Shown here piece by piece: positions 5,914-10,666 of a stretch of 10,666 bases of DNA. The stretch spans positions 1 to 10,666 of the forward strand of contig CALFJC010000067.1 of assembly GCA_937877655.1 (NCBI GenBank), in the 5' to 3' direction. Position 1 is the stretch's first letter, and every line of letters starts with the position of its first letter. The position numbers and the translations under genes were made by a program. This DNA is from an uncultured Selenomonadales bacterium. Lineage in GTDB: Bacteria; Bacillota; Negativicutes; Selenomonadales; Selenomonadaceae. Under the pieces are notes generated by a model. That model was not told the origin of the DNA. It did no database searches and was given only the letters and a program-made list of their open reading frames with translations.

Positions 5914-6636
5914 ATGAGTAACAGATTTCAGCGATTGAAACTTTTAATCGGCGAAGAAAATTTTTCAAAATTAAAAGAGTCGACGGTTGCCGTTTTCGGA
6001 GTGGGCGGCGTCGGCTCTTTTACTGTTGAGGCGTTGGCGCGGGCGGGCGTCGGGCATTTGATTTTAATCGACAAGGACAACATTGACGAAACAAATATCA
6101 ACCGGCAAATTCACGCGCTCGGCTCGACGGTCGGAAAATCGAAAGTCGAAGTCATGCGTGAAAGAATTTTTGATATAAATCCTTCCGCGCAGGTTACGGC
6201 AATTCAGAAATTTTTATTGCCTTCGGAGCCCGTCGCGGATTTTTTTGTTTGCAAATATGATTATGTCGTTGACGCGATTGACAACATTACCGCGAAAATT
6301 TTTTTGGTTGAGGAATGCACGCGGCGCGGAATAAAAATTATTTCGAGCATGGGCGCGGGCAACAAACTTGACGCAACGCGATTCAGAGTAGCGGATATTT
6401 TTCAAACGTCGGTTGATCCTGTCGCAAAAATTCTTCGCAAAAAATTAAAGGAGCGCGGCATAAAAAATCTCAAAGTCGTTTACTCGGACGAGATGCCGCG
6501 TCCCGTAAAAAATTTTATCGGAAGCATTTCGTTTGTGCCGAGCGTCGCGGGCTTGATTTTGGCGGGCGAAGTTGTCAAGGATTTGATTTCTGAAGCTTGC
6601 GATAAGCACTCGGCGGATAATTTGTTTTGCGTTTAA
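5914..6636 (+). CDS. tcdA: TcdA-like tRNA threonylcarbamoyladenosine dehydratase (E1-like)
   Basis: This is a ThiF/HesA/MoeB-fold enzyme. TcdA (CsdL) uses ATP to cyclise t6A37 of tRNA to ct6A, the step after TsaB/TsaE action, so the window contains genes for both stages. Motifs are the nucleotide loop GVGGVGS (29-35), DKDNIDETNINRQ (53-65) with the conserved arginine 64, DAIDN (120-124) and the SSMGAGNKLDATRF stretch (144-157) typical of this subgroup. It has 240 residues and no C-terminal ubiquitin-like partner nearby. The start is ATG, 2 bases after the FtsZ-like stop, with only a weak purine run as ribosome site, so translation is likely coupled. Residues ~221-240 are encoded antisense to an AraC relic, so the C-terminus may be an acquired tail. 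Confidence 0.9.
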   Translation: MSNRFQRLKLLIGEENFSKLKESTVAVFGVGGVGSFTVEALARAGVGHLILIDKDNIDETNINRQIHALGSTVGKSKVEVMRERIFDINPSAQVTAIQKFLLPSEPVADFFVCKYDYVVDAIDNITAKIFLVEECTRRGIKIISSMGAGNKLDATRFRVADIFQTSVDPVAKILRKKLKERGIKNLKVVYSDEMPRPVKNFIGSISFVPSVAGLILAGEVVKDLISEACDKHSADNLFCV

Positions 6637-6810
6637 AAATTTTTATGAAGGATTGCAGAGAATCCTAGCCGACTTCTTCGGAAATTTCGGCGACCGTTTT
6701 ATTCGAGTGAATAAGGAGCATCATTGCCTTTTCCATTCGTATTTTCAAAACATATTCGACCGGCGCATAGCCGGTTTGTTTTTTAAGAACATGTGTTCGT
6801 AAAAAGAAAG
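6575..6810 (-). pseudogene. AraC-family regulator, C-terminal relic
   Basis: Read on the minus strand, this gives HVLKKQTGYAPVEYVLKIRM, then AMMLLIHSNKTVAEISEEVG, then a TAG at 6667-6665. It continues in the same frame as DSLQSFIKIFKRKTNYPPSAYRK to a TGA at 6577-6575. This is the second half of an AraC/XylS DNA-binding domain: end of the first helix-turn-helix, linker helix, second helix-turn-helix with VAEISEEVG, and the closing F-K-x-x-T-x-x-P-x-x-Y-R signature. The amber codon replaces the tyrosine normally found after EEVG. The N-terminal sensor domain is gone and the homology breaks near 6800-6810, where the transposase fragment begins. Its last 62 bases overlap the tcdA end on the other strand. 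Inferred former role: activator of the neighbouring sugar-type oxidoreductase. Confidence 0.8.
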
Positions 6811-6812
6811 AT

Positions 6813-7024
6813 ATGAGAAATCGCAAATGGGAAAAGCGCGAATTGGTCAATGCAGTGCTGTACTTATTGAAAACAGGCTGTCAGTAAAGCGGCAGATTGT
6901 CACCGATGATATTGGTTGTCTTTTGTCGGTCGTGATTCACAAACCCAATTTGCACGATACAAAAACAGGCTATCGGGTAGCAGCTTTGGCGACTTTCACT
7001 TATCCGACGTTGGAAAATACTTAA
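6813..7024 (+). pseudogene. IS5-type transposase remnant with internal deletion
   Basis: Two frames together spell an IS5-family transposase. Frame one (6813-6887) reads RNRKWEKRELVNAVLYLLKTGCQ, the N-terminal segment, then stops at TAA. Frame two (from ~6884) reads VKRQIVTDDIGCLLSVVIHKPNLHD followed by TKTGYRVAALATFTYPTLE, the region around the second catalytic aspartate. The stretch between, normally about 70 or more residues including the first catalytic aspartate, is deleted, and the C-terminal glutamate region is missing. No terminal inverted repeats were found. Family assignment is from recalled motifs. It lies between the two other relics, on the opposite strand, and cannot be active. 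Confidence 0.75.
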
Positions 7025-7102
7025 GCGTTTATGAACACCGGTTCTAAGATAATTTGAACCGACTAGCAAAAGAATATCGCCGTCGTCTGTTATGGAAGTT
7101 GC
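7025..7102. other. Unassigned junction between transposase and oxidoreductase relics
   Basis: This stretch shows no convincing match to either neighbour. On the minus strand it reads TSITDDGDILLLVGSNYLRT. The GDILLL part is reminiscent of the cupin sensor domain of AraC regulators, so it could be a scrap of the lost AraC N-terminus, but this is speculative. Confidence 0.25.
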
Positions 7103-7949
7103 ACCGAGTCTTTCAAATGCATTTGCCTCGCCGTAAAGGTAAGGCATTATACGAATCATTTTTCTAATCGCTCGCCCTGCACTTGATAAAGAAGTTCATT
7201 CGGTTGATTGTCGCTCCATTCGATTGAAGCTTTGGAGCCGATGATTCTGTGTCCGTCCATGCAGCCGGCATTGACTGCCGAAGCCCACATACGCCCGACC
7301 GCGCCGCCTTCATAGCGCATAAGAACGTAGGCATTATCTTCGAGCGGAGCACGCGATTTTACAAAAGATTGACGATCGCAAAGGAGTTGTTTAAGTTTCA
7401 GTTGCGGGCAAACCAATTCGGACATGTAGAAAGTATGAGTTGAAAGATCGCCGAGTACAAAAGACGCCCCCGATTTTTTGGGATCGACCGCCATTTTTGT
7501 CCTTCAGCTTTAACGTCGGCGATAGCATCACAACCGAAACCGATTTTTCTCTTTGGCAAGCTTAAGAATTTCTTCGCCCTGCGCGACTTCAAAGAACAAA
7601 GTTTTTTCGCGAATGACATGCACGCCCGCTTCCAACGCCGCTTTTACCATTTCGTAATGAAGTAAATTCGGCGTGGCAATGTCAATGACTTCAACTCCGT
7701 CCTCGCGCTTGGCTTCTTCGGCGATCATTGTTTTGTAATCGGGATAGAGACGATCTTTTTCGACACCAAGATTAAAGCCGAACTCAACATTGCGGGCAGG
7801 ATCAACGTCGAAGGCACCGCAGACGAGTTTGAACACCGTATTGTCATACAACGCGCCGCGACGATGCTTCGGTCGACATTTGCCGTTCTGCCGCCGCCGA
7901 TCATGCCCCAGCGGAGCGGACGCTCAATTTTCTTTTCGCCAATCAACAT
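7103..7949 (-). pseudogene. Gfo/Idh/MocA-family oxidoreductase, broken
   Basis: Members are NAD(P)-dependent dehydrogenases of sugars and inositols. The start is well preserved: AAAGGAG, 9 bases, then ATG and the Rossmann loop GMIGGGRTA. Lesions in order: a frameshift near 7860-7885, after which GALYDNTVFKLVCGAFD resumes; the cofactor-site EKP motif changed to REKT (near 7600); after LAKEKNR an internal deletion of several tens of codons with a stop at 7530-7528; a 1-base loss near 7488 inside what should read WRVDPKKSG; and a 1-base loss in an A-run near 7156, after which PYLYGEANAFERLG follows. The C-terminal ~70 residues of the family are absent. Intact stretches such as RQSFVKSRAPLEDNA remain clear. 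Several independent lesions argue against sequencing error. Confidence 0.85.
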
Positions 7950-7991
7950 TTTGAAAAACTCCTTTCTTTTAAAACGCCGTGAATAATTTTG

Positions 7992-8028
7992 ATGATTGAA
8001 TCATAATCGACGAGGAGCCTTTCAACAA
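7992..8028 (-). promoter_or_regulatory. Candidate promoter of the dead oxidoreductase gene
   Basis: On the minus strand TTGTTG (8028-8023) is 17 bases from TATGAT (8005-8000), a good -10 with a weak -35. A perfect inverted repeat ATGATT-G-AATCAT (7992-8004) overlaps the -10 and could be an operator. It would now transcribe a pseudogene. Confidence 0.35.
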
Positions 8029-8063
8029 TCAGCGAAACTGTTCAAAAGTCAGACAATCCTGCT

Positions 8064-8091
8064 CAAAAAAATAACCGACAAATTGTCGGTT
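8064..8091 (-). terminator. Intrinsic terminator of csoR
   Basis: On the minus strand AACCGACA, loop ATT, TGTCGGTT forms a perfect 8-bp stem, followed after one base by seven T residues. It lies 73 bases past the csoR stop and also insulates the pseudogene region. Confidence 0.85.
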
Positions 8092-8163
8092 AAAAGAAAA
8101 TCAGAACTTTTTTCAACGTTCAAAAACAAAATTAAATATCTCGCTTGACGGCAGAAATTTTTT

Positions 8164-8478
8164 TTATCGAATGAATTGCTCGATGGCTTTGTTGAGGCGT
8201 TCAATTTCGGCGGTGTCGCCCGTCTTGACCGCGTCAACAATGCAATGTTCAATGTGATCTTTCAAAATGATTCTCCCGACGGCTTTAATTGCGGCGTCAA
8301 CGGCGGAAAGTTGAATCAAAACTTCACTGCAATCGCGCCCGTCCTCAATCATTTTTTTTGTAGATTCAAGATGTCCGATAAGCCGCGCCATTCGGTTTAA
8401 AACTGCCTTTGTCTGTGTGTGCGTGTGGCTGTGACGAATTATCGTGCCGTCTTCGAGTCTATGTTCATGTTCGTTCAT
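8164..8478 (-). CDS. csoR: CsoR-family metal-sensing repressor, Cu(I) type
   Basis: CsoR/RcnR/FrmR proteins are small all-helical repressors that leave DNA on binding metal or reacting with thiol-active ligands. In this 104-residue protein Cys50, His75 and Cys79 are spaced C-x24-H-x3-C, the Cu(I) ligand pattern of Mycobacterium CsoR. RcnR and FrmR have His at the last position and CstR lacks the His, so copper is the best guess. The N-terminus before the first helix is histidine-rich (HEH at 4-6, HSHTH at 16-20), which might add a metal site. The core runs from LNRMARLIGHL to the acidic C-terminal helix. It starts with ATG after GGAGGAG, 3 bases away from the full site. No copper ATPase or chaperone gene adjoins it, so the target is either itself, the divergent small gene, or elsewhere. 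Confidence 0.92.
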   Translation of the reverse strand: MNEHEHRLEDGTIIRHSHTHTQTKAVLNRMARLIGHLESTKKMIEDGRDCSEVLIQLSAVDAAIKAVGRIILKDHIEHCIVDAVKTGDTAEIERLNKAIEQFIR

Positions 8479-8504
8479 AATCTCCTCCGAGTTTTTTTGG
8501 AGAA

Positions 8505-8533
8505 ATTTTATTTTATCTGCTTGACGGCGTCAA
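8505..8533 (-). promoter_or_regulatory. csoR promoter
   Basis: On the minus strand TTGACG (8533-8528) and TAAAAT (8510-8505) are separated by exactly 17 bases, each five of six to consensus. Transcription would start about 20 bases before the csoR start codon. In that short leader TCTCC can pair with the GGAGA of the ribosome site. Confidence 0.65.
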
Positions 8534-8550
8534 GTTTGAGCGGGCTTGAC
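8520..8550. promoter_or_regulatory. Three CTTGAC half-sites between divergent genes
   Basis: CTTGACG-G-CGTCAAG (8520-8534) is a perfect 7-1-7 palindrome covering the csoR -35. A third CTTGAC (8545-8550) faces it as GTCAAG-N10-CTTGAC and covers the -35 of the opposite promoter. The position fits an autoregulatory operator. The sequence lacks the G-tracts usual in CsoR sites, so the binder is uncertain. Confidence 0.45.
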
Positions 8551-8574
8551 GGTTCAATAAAAATTTGTTACATT
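8546..8574 (+). promoter_or_regulatory. Candidate promoter of the small basic gene
   Basis: TTGACG (8546-8551), 17 bases, TACATT (8569-8574, four of six). The expected start near 8581 would leave about 12 bases before the ATG, so the -10 may lie slightly differently. Confidence 0.45.
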
Positions 8575-8592
8575 GGCGGCGAGGTGGTTTAT

Positions 8593-8754
8593 ATGGCAAA
8601 ACCGAATCTTGCGGGCAAACTCAAAAATTTGGCTCGCGACCTGAAGGACGAAAAAAATTCCGGCGGCGTGAAAAAACTCGGCGACGCAGTGAAAAATTCC
8701 GAAGCCAAGAAAAAACCGATTAATAACGGAAAAGTTTCGGGGCGTAAAGATTGA
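8593..8754 (+). CDS. Small basic orphan protein, 53 residues
   Basis: I do not recognise this protein. It begins MAKPNLAGKLKNLARDL and is rich in lysine, asparagine and glycine, with no cysteine, histidine, aromatic residue or hydrophobic helix. It is therefore neither a metal chaperone nor a membrane peptide. It looks like a soluble, strongly positively charged and probably partly disordered protein, plausibly nucleic-acid or ribosome associated (inference). Support for its being real: a candidate promoter, a GAGGTGG ribosome site 5 bases before ATG, and a strong terminator 2 bases after the stop. It is divergent from csoR across a shared operator-like region, so it may be under the same control. 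Confidence 0.7.
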   Translation: MAKPNLAGKLKNLARDLKDEKNSGGVKKLGDAVKNSEAKKKPINNGKVSGRKD

Positions 8755-8756
8755 AC

Positions 8757-8790
8757 AAAAAAGCGGTCTCAATTTCGAGATCGCTTTTTT
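8757..8790. terminator. Bidirectional intrinsic terminator
   Basis: GCGGTCTC, loop AATTTC, GAGATCGC forms an 8-bp stem with one G-U pair, extended by flanking A5/T5. The T-run at 8785-8790 serves the small plus-strand gene. The A-run at 8757-8762 is a T-run for ychF transcripts arriving on the minus strand. Confidence 0.88.
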
Positions 8791-8791
8791 C

Positions 8792-8823
8792 AATTAGGAA
8801 TTAGGAATGAGGAATTAGGAATG
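8792..8823. repeat. Tandem heptamer repeat
   Basis: AATTAGG AATTAGG AATGAGG AATTAGG AATG is a 7-bp unit repeated four and a half times with one change. It lies between the terminator and the ychF stop codon and has a length that could vary between strains. Confidence 0.85.
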
Positions 8824-8825
8824 TT

Positions 8826-9923
8826 TTAAACGTTGAAACGAAAATAGGTAACGTCGCCATCCTGCATGACATAATCTTTTCCTTCCAAACGAACAAGCCC
8901 TTTGTCGCGAGCGGCATTGATTGAGCCGAGCTGAATCAAATCGTTGTAGTTGACAATCTCGGCGCGAATAAAGCCGCGTTCAATGTCGCTGTGAATTTTG
9001 CCCGCCGCTTTGACTGCGACAGTTCCCTTTTTAATCGTCCAAGCCCGACATTCGTCCGCGCCAGCCGTCAAAAAAGTCATCAAGCCCAACAAGTCAAATG
9101 CCGCATGTATCAATCTGTCGAGCCCCGAACTTTCCAAGCCCAAATCCTTTAAAAATTCTTCAGCTTCGTCCGCGTCAAGCTCCGCAATTTCCGATTCAAC
9201 CTTCGCGCAGATAACTACAACTTGCGCTCCTTCCTGCGCGGCAAGCTCCCGAACTTTTTTGACGTGAGAATTTTCTTCCGACAAATCTTCTTCCGCAACG
9301 TTGGCAATGTAAAGCGTCGGCTTAAGCGTCAACAAATTTGCGTCCCGAATGATGAAAAGTTCTTCTTCAGATAAATTCAAACTCCGCGCAGGTTTCGCTT
9401 CGTCCAGAGAATTTTTTACGCGCTCCAAAATTTCATTCTCCGCCTTAGCTTCCTTGCTCCCCGACTTCAAAAGTTTTGCAACCTTCGCAAGCCGCTTTTC
9501 CACAATATCCAAATCGGCAAGGCAAAGTTCAGTTTGAATCGTATCAATATCTCGCAGAGGATCAATCGTATCCGAAACATGAGTAATATTTTCGTCCTCG
9601 AAACAGCGCACAACATGCGCAATCGCGTCGACTTGGCGAATATGTTCAAGAAATTTATTGCCGAGCCCTTCGCCCTTCGACGCGCCTTTGACAAGCCCCG
9701 CAATGTCGACAAAACGAACACTCGCGGGCGTCGTCTTCTTCGAGTTATAAAGTTTCGTCAAAACATCCAAGCGCGGGTCGGGGACGGCAACCACTCCGAC
9801 ATTCGGTTCAATCGTGCAGAAAGGATAATTCGCCGCTTCCGCGCCCGCCTTCGTTATCGCATTAAAAAGCGTCGACTTGCCCACATTCGGCAAACCGACG
9901 ATACCCACTTCAAGACTGCTCAT
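8826..9923 (-). CDS. ychF: Redox-regulated ribosome-binding ATPase YchF (OLA1)
   Basis: YchF is an Obg-related P-loop protein that hydrolyses ATP rather than GTP and associates with ribosomes. The P-loop is GLPNVGKS (10-17) and the G3 motif DIAGLVKG (73-80). The G4 position reads NVAEED (208-213), the N-x-x-E form linked to ATP use. A coiled-coil insertion (about 125-190) and a C-terminal TGS domain (about 283-365, with RGFIRAEI near 316-323) complete the standard architecture. The 365-residue length is normal. The ATG overlaps the rnhB stop by one base (TAATG) and its GGAGGG ribosome site lies inside rnhB, so the two are cotranscribed and coupled. Transcription ends at the terminator near 8757-8790. 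Confidence 0.97.
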   Translation of the reverse strand: MSSLEVGIVGLPNVGKSTLFNAITKAGAEAANYPFCTIEPNVGVVAVPDPRLDVLTKLYNSKKTTPASVRFVDIAGLVKGASKGEGLGNKFLEHIRQVDAIAHVVRCFEDENITHVSDTIDPLRDIDTIQTELCLADLDIVEKRLAKVAKLLKSGSKEAKAENEILERVKNSLDEAKPARSLNLSEEELFIIRDANLLTLKPTLYIANVAEEDLSEENSHVKKVRELAAQEGAQVVVICAKVESEIAELDADEAEEFLKDLGLESSGLDRLIHAAFDLLGLMTFLTAGADECRAWTIKKGTVAVKAAGKIHSDIERGFIRAEIVNYNDLIQLGSINAARDKGLVRLEGKDYVMQDGDVTYFRFNV

Positions 9924-10591
9924 TAAAATTTTCCCTCCAAATTTTTTTCCAAAATGCTTTTCACCGGATTAAAAGTTTTTCTGTGAATCGGACTTGCTCC
10001 GAATTTTTTTATTGCGTCAAGATGATCCTTAGTGCCGTAACCGCGATTTTTTTCAAAACCGTATTGCGGATAAACTTTTGCCCAATCGTCGGCAAGGCGG
10101 TCACGAGTGACTTTTGCGAGAATAGACGCGGCGGCAATGGAAGCCGATAAAGAATCGCCGTGAACAATCGCCTGCGAAGGAATTTTTTCGCCGAAGTCAA
10201 CTTTCATTGCGTCGGTTAAAACAAAATCGGGCTGAATTTTTAAACCTGCAACGGCGCGTTTCATGCCGACGAGTGTTGCTTGATAAATATTCAGCGCGTC
10301 AATCTCCTCAATCTCGACACTTACAACATTCCAACTTATTGCCGCCGAGATAATTTTTTCATAAAGAACTTCGCGAACTTTTGCGGAAAGTTTTTTTGAA
10401 TCGTCAAGGCGTTCGAGATATAAATTTTCGGGGAGAATCGCCGCCGCTATGACAACTGCTCCGACCAAAGAGCCGCGACCCGCCTCGTCGACACCCGCAA
10501 TTAATTTGAAATTTTTTGCGCGAGCCTCCGCCTCAAATTTATAAAGTTTTTCGACGCGCTCTTTGTCTATCTCAAGCGAAAATTTTTTCAT
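9923..10591 (-). CDS. rnhB: Ribonuclease HII
   Basis: RNase HII cuts RNA in RNA-DNA hybrids and removes single ribonucleotides from DNA. A ~30-residue N-terminal helix region precedes the catalytic core with VDEAGRG (36-42 counting from the upstream TTG), holding the first Asp and Glu. The later acidic residues are in VLTDA and VTRDR. GYGTKDH followed by a PIHRKTF stretch closes the family signature. The usual GPLAG after the first motif is GSLVG here, a mild change. Start: TTG at 10597 is only 3 bases from GGAGG (10604-10600), whereas ATG at 10591 has an 8-base spacing, so ATG is chosen (222 residues). It is first in the rnhB-ychF pair within this window. Confidence 0.96.
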   Translation of the reverse strand: MKKFSLEIDKERVEKLYKFEAEARAKNFKLIAGVDEAGRGSLVGAVVIAAAILPENLYLERLDDSKKLSAKVREVLYEKIISAAISWNVVSVEIEEIDALNIYQATLVGMKRAVAGLKIQPDFVLTDAMKVDFGEKIPSQAIVHGDSLSASIAAASILAKVTRDRLADDWAKVYPQYGFEKNRGYGTKDHLDAIKKFGASPIHRKTFNPVKSILEKNLEGKF

Positions 10592-10609
10592 AAACAAAAC
10601 CTCCGAAAA

Positions 10610-10629
10610 GCAATGCGTAATTCGTAATG
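10610..10629. repeat. Short heptamer repeat upstream of rnhB
   Basis: GCAATG followed by CGTAATT CGTAATG shows a 7-bp period similar in style to the repeat at 8792-8823. The remaining bases to the window edge hold nothing I can assign. Confidence 0.35.
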
Positions 10630-10666
10630 AAAAAGATTTACAGCGGTTGGTGAAGACACGGGCGCA

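Noticed and set aside
6650..6665. GGATT-N6-AATCC hairpin after tcdA as a terminator
   Set aside because: The stem is only 5 bp, no T-run follows on the plus strand, and the bases are explained as AraC coding remnant.
7398..7619. Separate 73-residue protein on the minus strand
   Set aside because: It is an alternative frame of the broken oxidoreductase. It contains AEGQKW only because that piece of the original gene is frameshifted.
8064..8091. Terminator for the oxidoreductase pseudogene
   Set aside because: The T-run lies on the minus strand after the stem, upstream of the pseudogene start, so it terminates csoR instead.
1..10666. CRISPR arrays, tRNA or rRNA genes
   Set aside because: No regularly spaced identical repeats, cloverleaf with conserved TTCGA arm, or rRNA core sequences were seen on either strand.

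Overview
The window looks like a chromosomal segment of a Gram-positive-lineage anaerobe. The best guess is Firmicutes, possibly Negativicutes/Selenomonadales. This is inferred from the tsaE-tsaB-rimI order, strong AGGAGG-type ribosome sites, frequent TTG starts and AAAATTTT-rich composition. No rRNA or other taxonomic marker was available to confirm it.

Layout: 1-170 is non-coding and holds two copies of a small palindromic repeat. One hypothetical gene (171-803, minus) is divergent from a plus-strand run. That run is tsaE, tsaB, a RimI-like acetyltransferase, a 148-bp gap with hairpins, a second acetyltransferase, a canonical RimI, and an EamA/DMT-family permease. The 3' end of the permease gene is duplicated (134 bp). 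The run ends with a divergent FtsZ-family GTPase followed 2 bp later by a TcdA-type E1-like enzyme.

6575-7949 is a gene graveyard. It holds the C-terminal DNA-binding part of an AraC regulator (minus, with an amber stop), an internally deleted IS5-type transposase (plus), and a Gfo/Idh/MocA oxidoreductase (minus) broken by frameshifts and an internal deletion. The AraC relic runs antisense into the last ~20 codons of tcdA. These pieces look like the remains of a sugar-catabolism operon with its own regulator.

8064-8790 is a compact regulatory unit. A CsoR-type Cu(I)-sensing repressor gene (minus) has a terminator and a well-formed promoter, and is divergent from a 53-residue basic orphan gene. 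The promoters share a cluster of three CTTGAC half-sites. A bidirectional terminator and a heptamer repeat follow, then the minus-strand rnhB-ychF operon with a TAATG overlap.

Functional themes are t6A tRNA modification (TsaE, TsaB, and TcdA for the later cyclisation), N-terminal acetylation of ribosomal protein (RimI) with two diverged paralogues, a cytoskeletal GTPase outside any visible division cluster, metal sensing, and ribosome- or DNA-maintenance housekeeping. I saw no CRISPR array, tRNA, rRNA or intact mobile element. The most unusual items are the FtsZ paralogue, the triple acetyltransferase array, the antisense AraC/tcdA overlap and the csoR divergent operator.
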